NCBI GenBank assembly: GCA_045603545.1
Contig: JAZUMG010000014.1
Span: forward strand, 1 to 61,940
Direction of reading: 5' to 3'
Length of the DNA: 61,940 nucleotides
Origin: CAAGNP01 sp045603545
GTDB taxonomy: Bacteria; Bacteroidota; Bacteroidia; Bacteroidales; UBA932
The position numbers were made by a program, and so were the translations under genes. Below, piece by piece: positions 14,645 through 22,645 of this stretch (the stretch's first letter is position 1; every line of letters starts with the position of its first letter). The notes beneath the pieces are model-generated. The model ran no database searches, was not told the origin of the DNA, and saw only the letters and a list, made by a program, of their open reading frames with translations.

Positions 14645-15349
14645 CTATTTTTTATATGCTGTTATTGCCACGTATGAGCCTTTGTCATAACCTTCGCAGG
14701 GCTCTTCTGCACTAAGGTGAGTATAGCATGGTGAGCAGACCAGGGTCTGTGCGAATGAGAGCTCTTCAAAGCCTGCCTTTTGGATTAGCTCCACCTTCTC
14801 TGCTGTGGTGCGCCAGTTTGCCTGCTTTACCAGTTCTATAGGATATGGCATCAATGGTGTGCACCCCTCCAGGAGTGGGTGATCCCAGGTTCCGACAGAG
14901 AGAGCAAGATTGTAGATAAGTCCGTAGGGACTTTCCTTAGGTACATCGATTACGACTACCTTGCCCCCTTTGCGCAGTGATGTGAAGGCTTTCCTCAGGG
15001 CAAGGGAGAGATCCTGCATATAGCACGGACAGCCGTTAAACAGGACAGTATCATACTGCTCTGTACCATAGTCCGCCTCTTCGCCAGTAGCAATCATCAC
15101 GTCCATGCCCCGCTTTGCAGCAATCTCAGCCATGGCAGCAGACGGTTCTATACCTTTACGGATTATTATCCCATAGTCATCCGAAAGAATTTTCTCAAAC
15201 AGGCCGCTGCCGCACCCTATTGAGAGGACCTCTCCGGCATTTTGCATACAGGAAGCCACAAGCTTGACCTCACTTTCGAGGACGTTTGAATTTTTAATGA
15301 ACCAGGAATCATACTCTGCTGCGTATGAGTCAAAACTTTTGTATCCCAT
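14645..15349 (-). CDS. class I SAM-dependent methyltransferase in the thiamine operon
   Basis: 234 residues from the ATG at 15349 (the TTG at 15361 lies against the terminator and is less likely). SAM-binding motif I is VLSIGCGSGLFEKIL near residue 41-55, followed by GIEPS (motif II) and YDTVLFNGCPCY (motif IV region). Several Cys occur (CPCY, CSPCYTHLS, EEPCEG). It is the first gene after the TPP riboswitch, 7 bases ahead of thiM, so thiamine diphosphate controls it. Its substrate is not known; no methylation step is part of the standard pathway, which makes its placement notable. Confidence 0.78.
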   Translation of the reverse strand: MGYKSFDSYAAEYDSWFIKNSNVLESEVKLVASCMQNAGEVLSIGCGSGLFEKILSDDYGIIIRKGIEPSAAMAEIAAKRGMDVMIATGEEADYGTEQYDTVLFNGCPCYMQDLSLALRKAFTSLRKGGKVVVIDVPKESPYGLIYNLALSVGTWDHPLLEGCTPLMPYPIELVKQANWRTTAEKVELIQKAGFEELSFAQTLVCSPCYTHLSAEEPCEGYDKGSYVAITAYKK

Positions 15350-15363
15350 AACTTTTACCAAAT

Positions 15364-15396
15364 AAAAAAAGCCGTACTCCCAAATGGGAATACGGC
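15364..15396 (-). terminator. riboswitch-linked intrinsic terminator
   Basis: Arms at 15371-15382 and 15385-15396 form a 12-pair stem with one mismatch and a two-base loop; on the minus strand seven T follow (15370-15364). It lies between the TPP riboswitch and the first thiamine gene, so it is the likely off-switch of the operon. Confidence 0.9.
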
Positions 15397-15429
15397 TATC
15401 ATAAACATATTACAATTCTGAAAATAAAT

Positions 15430-15515
15430 ACCGTTTCCCTGCGCTGTTATTAAACATATCAGGTTCATAGGGTATAATCTCAGCCAAGCTTCAAGTGCTC
15501 AGCACCCCTAACAGC
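15430..15515 (-). promoter_or_regulatory. TPP riboswitch (THI element)
   Basis: Read on the minus strand the element contains, in order, TAGGGGTGCT, GGCTGAGATTATACCC, TATGAACCTGATATG and AACAGCGCAGGGAA. These are the conserved P2/J3-2/P4/P5 parts of the thiamine diphosphate aptamer, with CUGAGA and the ACCUGAU loop intact. Ligand binding should favour the terminator at 15364-15396. Confidence 0.95.
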
Positions 15516-15519
15516 AAGA

Positions 15520-15527
15520 CAAATGTA
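15520..15527 (-). promoter_or_regulatory. -7 box of the thiamine operon
   Basis: On the minus strand TACATTTG ends about five bases before the first pairing bases of the riboswitch, so transcription should start right at the aptamer. No clear -33 TTTG at the ideal distance. Confidence 0.6.
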
Positions 15528-15562
15528 ATGAAAATTTTCCTCCCATTGATGAAAAAATGCAA

Positions 15563-15570
15563 TAACTTTG
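15563..15570 (+). promoter_or_regulatory. -7 box of the GH84 gene
   Basis: TAACTTTG, 13 bases before the ATG at 15584. It is divergent from the thiamine promoter 36 bases away. Confidence 0.6.
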
Positions 15571-15583
15571 TATTATTGTAGAG

Positions 15584-17578
15584 ATGAAAACCAATCTGAC
15601 TATGAAATACAGACCATTAATTCTCATTATCGCCTCTCTCCTTTTGGGAGGAGCCCTTTTTGCACAGAATTCATACACCATTTACCCTATCCCTCAGGAG
15701 CAGATAGCTCTGAAGGGGAGTGCCTCATTTACCCCTGTGGTGAGTGTGGTGGCAGAGGATGGCATCGACAGCTATACCCGCGACAGAGTGGTGCAGATCC
15801 TGCAGGAGCATGGGCACAAGGCAGATTTTGTGCAGAAGCCACAAAAAGGCAACTCTGCCATTTATTTGGGAATCAATAGCTCAGCAGGTGCGGCAGACCG
15901 CAAGGGCACTGCACTGAAGATAAAAAGGGATGTATTCTCCCAACCAAAATATGACCGCCATGTGGTGAGTCTCACCTCTTCTCAAGGGAAGGCCCAGTTG
16001 GTGGTCCTCGGTGAGAACACAGATGCTGTATTCTATGGCCTCGCTACCCTGGAGCAAATGCTTGACAGAGGTACAGAGGATCTCCCTTGCGTAACATTCT
16101 ATGACTATGCTGATGTGCAGAACCGTGGGGTGATTGAGGGTTATTACGGAGTTCCGTATAGTATGGAGGTGACAGAGGACCTCTTCCGCTTCATGGCCCG
16201 TTACAAACTCAATACATATATGTATGGTGCCAAGAGTGATCCATACCACTCACGCTACTGGGACCAGCCATACCCCACCAAAATCAATGACAGGGAGCGA
16301 CGCTTCGGCCTTATGACCCAGGATATGATGAAGCAGTTGGCCCAGGTGGCACACCAGTGCAAGGTCAATTTCATCTGGTCTATCCACCCTGGCCAGAGCT
16401 TTACAGACCCTGCCAGCACCGATGTTCTCGACCGCATAATGTCAAAATTTGAGCATATGTATGAGCTTGGGGTACGCCAGTTTGGTGTATTTGTAGACGA
16501 TGTGGGTGTCCCAAGTGATGACAATATTCTCCGTCAGGGGGCAGATAGGCTTACTGCATTGCAACACCTTCTGGAGGGACGTTGGAACACCCCTGGAGCA
16601 GCCCCTGCAGACACAGTGAAGCCACTCCAGTATGTCCCTCAGCTCTATGCATACAGCTGGGTGAAACCTGAGCAGGCAGAGAGATTTTGGAGCTCACTCA
16701 CCCCTGTTCCTGAGAGGGTAAATATCTATACCACAGGTGAAAAAGTGTGGTCAGTCCCCAATACCAGGGATGTGAAGCTTCTCGAGGATTACCTTGGACA
16801 CGAAGTGGCATGGTGGTGGAACTACCCTTGCAATGATGTGGATGTCACCAAGATTTTCATTGCCGATACCTATACCAATTTCTCCGACGAGAAGCACATT
16901 GACTCGCAGTCGCGCCTTGAATCGGATCTCCCCCTCAGAACTCTAATTATCAACCCTATGCAGCAGGGCGAATTGTCGCAGATTCCTCTTTTTAGCGTAG
17001 CCGATTATTCATGGAATATGGAGACATTTGACAATATGGCGAGCTGGAGGGCATCACTCCCTGCAGTGGTGGGAAAAGAGCGTGCAGATGCACTGGAGGC
17101 ACTTGTCCCCTATCTTCGCTATTTCGATGCCCAATCACCCCTTGCGAAGCTTATCGGTGAGTTCAAGGAGGCCTACAGCCATGATCCCGCCACTGCCCCT
17201 ATTCAGCCTCTCCAGAGGGAGTTTGCCCGCATCATCGGTGCTTGTGATATCATTGCGCAGATGGAGAAATCCCAGAAGAGGTGTGATTCCCTCTTTTATG
17301 CAGACCTCAGACCTTTCCTTCTCAAACTTAGAGCTATGTCTGAGTGTGCAAGTACCATGCTTGAGGCCCTACCTACTGATGCACAGAGGGATATGGATCG
17401 TGTCACATTTGCCAAATGCTGGTCTGCAATCGAAGGTATGGACAAGGATGAAGATCACCAGTTTGATATCCTCCGCGGCATGGGCTCAGACATCACCCTC
17501 TCTATCCAGACAGCAGAACCTGCAGCAGAGGCTCTCCGCCCATTCCTCGACTGGCTGCTGGAGCAGTTTGAAAAATAG
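15584..17578 (+). CDS. exported GH84 beta-N-acetylglucosaminidase (O-GlcNAcase-like)
   Basis: 664 residues. A signal peptide ends near LLLGGALFAQ; an inner ATG at 15602 is an equally good start. Residues about 30-145 form the alpha/beta domain that precedes the catalytic barrel. The GH84 barrel starts at GVIEGYYGVPYSMEV, with YMYGAKSDPYHSRYW, FIWSIHPGQSF and the catalytic pair in FGVFVDDVG. Late residues YVPQLYAYSWVKP, WWWNYPCNDVDV and FSVADYSWNMETFD belong to the same family. The C-terminal 180 residues are helical. It removes terminal GlcNAc from host glycans or O-GlcNAc proteins, in the periplasm or at the cell surface. Confidence 0.93.
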   Translation: MKTNLTMKYRPLILIIASLLLGGALFAQNSYTIYPIPQEQIALKGSASFTPVVSVVAEDGIDSYTRDRVVQILQEHGHKADFVQKPQKGNSAIYLGINSSAGAADRKGTALKIKRDVFSQPKYDRHVVSLTSSQGKAQLVVLGENTDAVFYGLATLEQMLDRGTEDLPCVTFYDYADVQNRGVIEGYYGVPYSMEVTEDLFRFMARYKLNTYMYGAKSDPYHSRYWDQPYPTKINDRERRFGLMTQDMMKQLAQVAHQCKVNFIWSIHPGQSFTDPASTDVLDRIMSKFEHMYELGVRQFGVFVDDVGVPSDDNILRQGADRLTALQHLLEGRWNTPGAAPADTVKPLQYVPQLYAYSWVKPEQAERFWSSLTPVPERVNIYTTGEKVWSVPNTRDVKLLEDYLGHEVAWWWNYPCNDVDVTKIFIADTYTNFSDEKHIDSQSRLESDLPLRTLIINPMQQGELSQIPLFSVADYSWNMETFDNMASWRASLPAVVGKERADALEALVPYLRYFDAQSPLAKLIGEFKEAYSHDPATAPIQPLQREFARIIGACDIIAQMEKSQKRCDSLFYADLRPFLLKLRAMSECASTMLEALPTDAQRDMDRVTFAKCWSAIEGMDKDEDHQFDILRGMGSDITLSIQTAEPAAEALRPFLDWLLEQFEK

Positions 17579-17594
17579 TCAGCAGTAAGACAAT

Positions 17595-17990
17595 ATGAAA
17601 AGGATAGAGGTTGTAGCGGCAATAATTGTCAGGGACCATGAGGTCTTTGCTACCCAGAGGGGATATGGAGAATGGAAAGATTGGTGGGAGTTCCCTGGAG
17701 GGAAGATTGAGGAGGGTGAATCACCCCAAGATGCCCTCAAGCGGGAGATATTGGAGGAACTCAATGCCGATATATCTGTAGGAGAGCTGCTTGATACCAT
17801 TGAGTGGGACTACCCCACTTTTCACCTCACAATGCACTGCTTCGTATGCTCTCTACTGTCAGAATCGCTTCACCTCAATGAACACGAGGCCTCTGCCTGG
17901 CTCACTGCAGATACACTCCACTCAGTCAGGTGGCTCCCCGCAGATCTTGCCTTGCTCGATAAAATTTCAGAGAAAATTACTTCGCGTTGA
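17595..17990 (+). CDS. Nudix hydrolase, MutT-like
   Basis: 131 residues with a perfect Nudix box, GGKIEEGESPQDALKREILE then ELNADI (GX5EX7REUXEEXGU, residues about 36-61), and MutT-type neighbours VVAAIIVRDHEVFATQRGYG and DWWEFPGGK. In this subfamily the enzyme hydrolyses oxidised or other nucleoside triphosphates such as 8-oxo-dGTP or 5-methyl-dCTP. It begins 16 bases after the GH84 stop, so it may share that transcript, and its end overlaps the convergent CDF gene by 14 bases. Confidence 0.88.
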   Translation: MKRIEVVAAIIVRDHEVFATQRGYGEWKDWWEFPGGKIEEGESPQDALKREILEELNADISVGELLDTIEWDYPTFHLTMHCFVCSLLSESLHLNEHEASAWLTADTLHSVRWLPADLALLDKISEKITSR

Positions 17991-18882
17991 TGTCCGGCTC
18001 CACGTGGATACTGATCTGTGTCCGGTCGCCAAATCTCCTTTTCAGTGCATTTTCCACATCTGTAGAGATGTCGTGTGCCTCCACTAAGGAGATTGCAGGA
18101 TTGACGACTATATGGGCCACTATAATGAATGAGATACCGCTTCTGCTGGTCTTGAGGCCGTGAACGTCATTTACCCCATCCACAGAAAGCACAGTGGTTA
18201 TAATGTCGTTCTCAATATGTTCCGGAAGAGATGTATCAAGCAGCTCAGCAAGACTCGGGATACATATTTTTATGGCCACAACAATAATGGCAATGCTTAT
18301 GCAGCATCCTGCTATAGGATCGAGTATGGTCCATTTCTCCCCAAGCAAAATAGCACCGCCGATTCCGAAGAACGAGCCGATAGAAGAGAATGCGTCGCTC
18401 CTGTGGTGCCATGCATTGGCAATAACAGCCTGGCTGCCGGTCCTCTTTCCTACCTTCACAGTGATGTGGTACATTATCTCCTTTGAAATGATAGAGATGG
18501 CTGCTGCGATAAGTGCTATGTAACCGGGCCTTTGGATAGCCTCACCTTGTATCACCCCCACAATGCTTTTCACGCCATCTGCCATAAGGTTTGCACCTAC
18601 AGCGATGAGGACGACGCTGACTATCAGGGTGGCCATTGTTTCAAACTTGCCGTGTCCGAATGAGTGTTTCCTGTCGTTCTCTTGGGCGGATATGCGTGTA
18701 AAGGCAATAACTACGAAATCGGTCAGCAGGTCAGAGAGTGAGTGGACACCATCGGCGACCATCGCGGCACTCCTGCCGAGAAATCCGGCAACAATCTTGA
18801 TAATGGTCAGTATCAGATTGACAACTGATCCCCAGAGGGTTATATTTCTTATCTCCTTCTCTCTGTCCATATAGGCCTCCAT
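17977..18882 (-). CDS. cation diffusion facilitator (CDF) metal exporter
   Basis: 301 residues from the ATG at 18882, which follows a TATTTTTG box by six bases. Six membrane helices; the metal site pairs are HSLSDLLTDF in helix 2 and HHRSDAFSS in helix 5 (HxxxD), with KHSFGHGKFE between helices 2 and 3. The cytoplasmic tail (about 215-301) is the ferredoxin-like CDF dimer domain, ending in ISIHVEPD. Typical cargo is Zn2+, Fe2+ or Mn2+, exchanged for protons. Confidence 0.92.
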   Translation of the reverse strand: MEAYMDREKEIRNITLWGSVVNLILTIIKIVAGFLGRSAAMVADGVHSLSDLLTDFVVIAFTRISAQENDRKHSFGHGKFETMATLIVSVVLIAVGANLMADGVKSIVGVIQGEAIQRPGYIALIAAAISIISKEIMYHITVKVGKRTGSQAVIANAWHHRSDAFSSIGSFFGIGGAILLGEKWTILDPIAGCCISIAIIVVAIKICIPSLAELLDTSLPEHIENDIITTVLSVDGVNDVHGLKTSRSGISFIIVAHIVVNPAISLVEAHDISTDVENALKRRFGDRTQISIHVEPDINAK

Positions 18883-18888
18883 TTCCAA

Positions 18889-18896
18889 CAAAAATA
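18889..18896 (-). promoter_or_regulatory. -7 box of the CDF gene
   Basis: TATTTTTG on the minus strand, six bases ahead of the ATG at 18882. It decides that start over the upstream TTG at 18891, which lies inside the box. Confidence 0.55.
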
Positions 18897-18929
18897 GTCA
18901 TATTGGCTGTCAACTCCAAGAGTTTTGGC

Positions 18930-18937
18930 TAACTTTG
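18930..18937 (+). promoter_or_regulatory. -7 box of the GNAT gene
   Basis: TAACTTTG, 22 bases ahead of the ATG at 18960; it makes the upstream in-frame GTG at 18939 unlikely as a start. Confidence 0.5.
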
Positions 18938-18959
18938 TGTGCATAGAAAAAGTATTGCT

Positions 18960-19442
18960 ATGAGTACAACAGATAAAATAAACTATGAGGTGTCAGTGGG
19001 AAATTCAGCCGACATCGAATCTATTGCACAATTTCAGGTAGATATGGCACTTGAATCTGAAGGGACTGTGCTTGATAAGGCCAGAGTGCTACAGGGTGTA
19101 ACTGCTGCAGTAAACGATGTGGCCAAAGGGACATATCTTGTCTGCAGGGCCAATGGGGATGCCATCAGCAGCCTGATGCTCACCAGAGAGTGGAGTGACT
19201 GGAACAACCAATGGTACTGGTGGATCCAGAGTGTCTATGTAAAGCCTGAATACAGAGGGAAAGGTGCATACAGAGCTATGTATGAGAAGATTAAAGAGAT
19301 GGCCCATGAGCAGAATATCTCCCAGGTCAGACTCTATGTGGACAAGACCAATTACTCAGCACAACAAGTCTACAAGAAGCTCGGCATGGACGAGTGCCAT
19401 TACTATATGTATGAGGAGGTTCTCTCCTCTTCAGCTCAGTAA
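18960..19442 (+). CDS. GNAT-family N-acetyltransferase
   Basis: 160 residues. The acetyl-CoA site is VYVKPEYRGKGAYRAMYEKI (motif A, R/Q-x-x-G-x-G/A), preceded by ISSLMLTREWSDW and WWIQS, and followed by motif B with VRLYVDKTNYSAQQVYKKLG. This is a complete GNAT fold. Substrate not predictable. It is a single-gene unit convergent with the S9 peptidase, whose stop lies 18 bases away. Confidence 0.87.
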   Translation: MSTTDKINYEVSVGNSADIESIAQFQVDMALESEGTVLDKARVLQGVTAAVNDVAKGTYLVCRANGDAISSLMLTREWSDWNNQWYWWIQSVYVKPEYRGKGAYRAMYEKIKEMAHEQNISQVRLYVDKTNYSAQQVYKKLGMDECHYYMYEEVLSSSAQ

Positions 19443-19460
19443 CAGGTGCCACTTTGCTGC

Positions 19461-21596
19461 CTATTCCCACTCAGGTACAGGCTGTCCCAGAAGATAGCGG
19501 ACGAAATGGTCGTACATTTTGTGCATCTCAAATGTGCCGCCGAGGCTGTGCCCTTTGCCAGGCAGATATAGTTGCTCAAAATTCTTGTTGGCCTTCATAA
19601 GGGCATCCACCACCTGAAGAGTGGATGTGGGGTCCACATTGTCGTCAAGTTCACCATTGATAAGGAGCAATTTGCCTTTGAGAAGGTGGGCATTGTCCAC
19701 ATTGGATGATGCGCTGTAGGACTCATCGAGCGGGTAGCCCATCCATTGTTCGTTCCACCATATCTTGTCCATACGGTTGTCGTGGCATCCGCAGAAAGCT
19801 ACTGCCACCTTGTAGAAATCGTTGTGGAACAGGAGTGCTGCCATAGCATTCTGCCCTCCGGCAGACCATCCGTAGATACCTACCCTATCCAGATCAATAT
19901 AAGGGTATTTCTCGGCTAAAGCCCTGATCCATGCTATCCTGTCGGGGAATCCTGCATCTTTAAGATTCTTCCAACATACGTCGTGGAAAGCCTTTGAGCG
20001 GTTCGAGGTACCCATTCCATCGATAGAGACCACTATGAAGCCGAGTTCTGCCACTTTGGTGATGAGGTGGTTGGCCGGTCTGAAGTCCTTGGTGACGTGG
20101 CTGTCGTGAGGACCTGCATAGATCATCTCGATTACAGGATAGGATTTGGAAGGGTCAAAGTTTGACGGGCGGTGTATATTGCCCCAGATATCGGTCTTGC
20201 CGTCACGCCCTTTGGCACAGAATACCTCAGGCATCACCCATCCCCGCTTCTGAAGGTCGCTTACATCGCACGACTCGAGTTGCATCACCACTGAGCCGTC
20301 ACAGGTGCTTCTGAGGAGACTTACAGGTGGACAATCGGGACGTGAATATACATCTGTGAAATATTGGCGGTCCTCTGAGAAGTTTACAGTATGGTTACCG
20401 TTTTCGGGGGTAAGGTCTTCAAAACCTTCGCCATCAAAATTTATACGGCAATAGTGGATGTTGTACGGGTCTTCATCGGGAACAAGACCTGATGCGGTAA
20501 AATATATCACTCTGTTCTGTTCATCGACAACATCGACATTTCTTACCACCCACTCCCCTTTTGTAATCTGTCTCTTGATTTCACCCTTATCGTCTTGGAT
20601 ATAGATATGGCGCCATCCGTCGCGCTCAGATATCCAGAGCATCTCTTTACCGTCGCCAATATCGTGGCGGAACCTGTTGTTGTAGTAGAAGAATGTCTCC
20701 ACCTTTTCATCTGCAAGGTGGGTTATCTCACCTGTGGATGCATTGACCTCCGCTACAATATATCTCTGGTGGCCACGTTCATTGAACTCGAATGTGAATC
20801 CTCTGCTGTCACCTCTCCACCCTGTCAGATAGAGTGAGAACTGGTGTGAGTAGATCTCAGTGTTGAGAGGCACCTGCTTATGTGATTCCACATCGAAAAG
20901 GACGGGAAGTGATGTGGAGAGTACATCGCCTGGCTTATTGTAATTCCTCCACTGTAGGATGGGTTGCTTCTGTGTGGATGGTGAAGACTCGATAAGGGGG
21001 ATGCGTCTTCTCTCCACATCATTAACCTTAAGTGTAGCTATTTTGCGTGAGTCCGGAGACCAGCTGAGAGATCTCCAGTCGTAACGTAATTTTTCGTTGC
21101 CGTCCATAGTAAGGGCAATCTCACCCTCCCCCTTTTTACCATCTGCAGGGGCGATATAGAGGTTGTACCCCTTGATATATGCACTCCATTTTCCATCGGG
21201 AGAGATGAGCGGTTCGTCCGCTTTTCTGTTTGGCCAGCGCCCCCTGCGTGGCTCCCCTTTCTCTTCGCTAAGGAGCAAGGTTTTCAGGTCATCACTTTTT
21301 TTGGGGAGATATTTTGCAAGTCCCTGCTTGTCAGAGGCCTGATACTTTTTCCCCTTCTCTGCATCCACCAGATAGAAGTGATCGCCACCCTTTTCGTGGT
21401 TTTTATACCAGAAATAGTGGGAATCCCCCAGCCAGTGGGGATTTACAGCAGAAGAATAGACATAATCCGAATAGGTCATTACGCTGTCTGCCCTGAGGTA
21501 GTCCTTATAGGTTACCTGGGCTGATCCATTGGTGCTGACCATAACAAATGTCAATCCCAATATACAGCAGAAGATGGAAAAATGGTTGTGTTTCAT
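19461..21596 (-). CDS. exported S9-family dipeptidyl peptidase (DPP IV-like)
   Basis: 711 residues with an N-terminal signal sequence ending near STNGSAQ. Residues about 60-440 form the beta-propeller; the C-terminal 230 residues are the hydrolase domain. The Ser nucleophile is in IYGWSAGGQNAMA, the Asp in LINGELDDNVDP, and the His in PGKGHSLGGTFE. The pattern around PVIEMIYAGPHDSHV and the late WNEQWMGYP agrees with DPP IV-type enzymes, which clip X-Pro or X-Ala dipeptides in the periplasm. Gut Bacteroidales use them to feed on peptides. Last gene of a five-gene operon. Confidence 0.92.
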   Translation of the reverse strand: MKHNHFSIFCCILGLTFVMVSTNGSAQVTYKDYLRADSVMTYSDYVYSSAVNPHWLGDSHYFWYKNHEKGGDHFYLVDAEKGKKYQASDKQGLAKYLPKKSDDLKTLLLSEEKGEPRRGRWPNRKADEPLISPDGKWSAYIKGYNLYIAPADGKKGEGEIALTMDGNEKLRYDWRSLSWSPDSRKIATLKVNDVERRRIPLIESSPSTQKQPILQWRNYNKPGDVLSTSLPVLFDVESHKQVPLNTEIYSHQFSLYLTGWRGDSRGFTFEFNERGHQRYIVAEVNASTGEITHLADEKVETFFYYNNRFRHDIGDGKEMLWISERDGWRHIYIQDDKGEIKRQITKGEWVVRNVDVVDEQNRVIYFTASGLVPDEDPYNIHYCRINFDGEGFEDLTPENGNHTVNFSEDRQYFTDVYSRPDCPPVSLLRSTCDGSVVMQLESCDVSDLQKRGWVMPEVFCAKGRDGKTDIWGNIHRPSNFDPSKSYPVIEMIYAGPHDSHVTKDFRPANHLITKVAELGFIVVSIDGMGTSNRSKAFHDVCWKNLKDAGFPDRIAWIRALAEKYPYIDLDRVGIYGWSAGGQNAMAALLFHNDFYKVAVAFCGCHDNRMDKIWWNEQWMGYPLDESYSASSNVDNAHLLKGKLLLINGELDDNVDPTSTLQVVDALMKANKNFEQLYLPGKGHSLGGTFEMHKMYDHFVRYLLGQPVPEWE

Positions 21597-21606
21597 ATGG
21601 GTGCTA

Positions 21607-22638
21607 TTATCCTACAGGTGTTCCGTCAACGAATTGGTCATCAGTCATCAGTGAGCCGTCCATGCCGCTGAATACAGGGACCCATGTGTCGATCTCCCCA
21701 TTTGACTTGCGGCATACTACTATCAGGCCTGGCATCCCCTCTGGAGGCATGTAACTGAAGCATAGTGGTTGGCCTGGATTGGCTTTTATTATGGGCTTTT
21801 CACCTGAGGGTATTACCACATATTCGTTATTCAGCTCCACGTTCCATATCTCCAGCACTGTGTCCTCTTTGCCCGGAAGAACCACAAATGTCCTGTCATA
21901 TTCGCCCCAGGTGCCATATACGGCCGGTGTGGGATACCCCATGAAACTGATGTACTCCATTGCCTCCCTTATATTGAAGTAGGCAGATACCAGAGCGAAG
22001 TATTCATCCAATGGCTGAGCCTCAGTGGCCACGTCGCCAAGCAGTAGCTCCCTCTCACTCTCTACCACCTCTATCTCGCTGGCAATAAGGTTCATATTGG
22101 TCCTGGTGATTATGGTATGGCTCTTCATAGCCTCGAGCTTTTCATACATCTCCAGCAATTCATACTTGTCAAATCGGGCAAGATATGTGGTGTTCATAAG
22201 GTAGTCGGAGAGCATCTCGTCCACAGGCTGGCTTTCGGCAAACCTCTCACTTGCAAGCCCCTCTTCCAGATTGGATGATGGGGTGAGGACAAGTGTCCAT
22301 ACAATGACATCCTCCCTGTTTCTCACCGCCAGGAAGTTCATTCCGCTCTGGCGGATATATTGGACCCTCCATCCGTACTGGGCGCGGAAAGGGGCATCAT
22401 CCTGCACATTGGCAGGTATAAGCATATATTCACCGGGGGCATAATCGAGTTTGCGGAGTTTGAAGCAGTAAGCATCCCCCTCCTGACTCATCCCTGAGGA
22501 GTAGATCTCCCCATTGTCCAGAACCTGAGAGGTATATAATTTGCTCCCGTCAAACCAGTGGTCGCCGGTAGAAATGACCTGTGCATCTACCCTTAAGATG
22601 GCACAAATGGCCAGTATTGTCAATAATATCTTTTTCAT
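21607..22638 (-). CDS. exported protein, paralogue of the beta-helix protein's N-terminal domain
   Basis: 343 residues with signal peptide MKKILLTILAICAILRVDAQ. The first 200 residues align with those of the next gene upstream: HWFDGSKLYTSQ against TWFDGDAYFTES, APFRAQYGWRVQYIR against IPFRAEGGGRVTRFVR, IVWTLVLTPS against VVWTLQRTTQ, and SQPVDEMLSDYLMNTTYLAR against DQPLDQILSSTVLNTHYLSE. After that it has no beta-helix but a short domain with TVLEIWNVELNNEYVVIPSG. No known family recognised. It is one gene ahead of the peptidase, 10 bases apart. Confidence 0.7.
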   Translation of the reverse strand: MKKILLTILAICAILRVDAQVISTGDHWFDGSKLYTSQVLDNGEIYSSGMSQEGDAYCFKLRKLDYAPGEYMLIPANVQDDAPFRAQYGWRVQYIRQSGMNFLAVRNREDVIVWTLVLTPSSNLEEGLASERFAESQPVDEMLSDYLMNTTYLARFDKYELLEMYEKLEAMKSHTIITRTNMNLIASEIEVVESERELLLGDVATEAQPLDEYFALVSAYFNIREAMEYISFMGYPTPAVYGTWGEYDRTFVVLPGKEDTVLEIWNVELNNEYVVIPSGEKPIIKANPGQPLCFSYMPPEGMPGLIVVCRKSNGEIDTWVPVFSGMDGSLMTDDQFVDGTPVG

Positions 22639-22645
22639 AGCTCCC

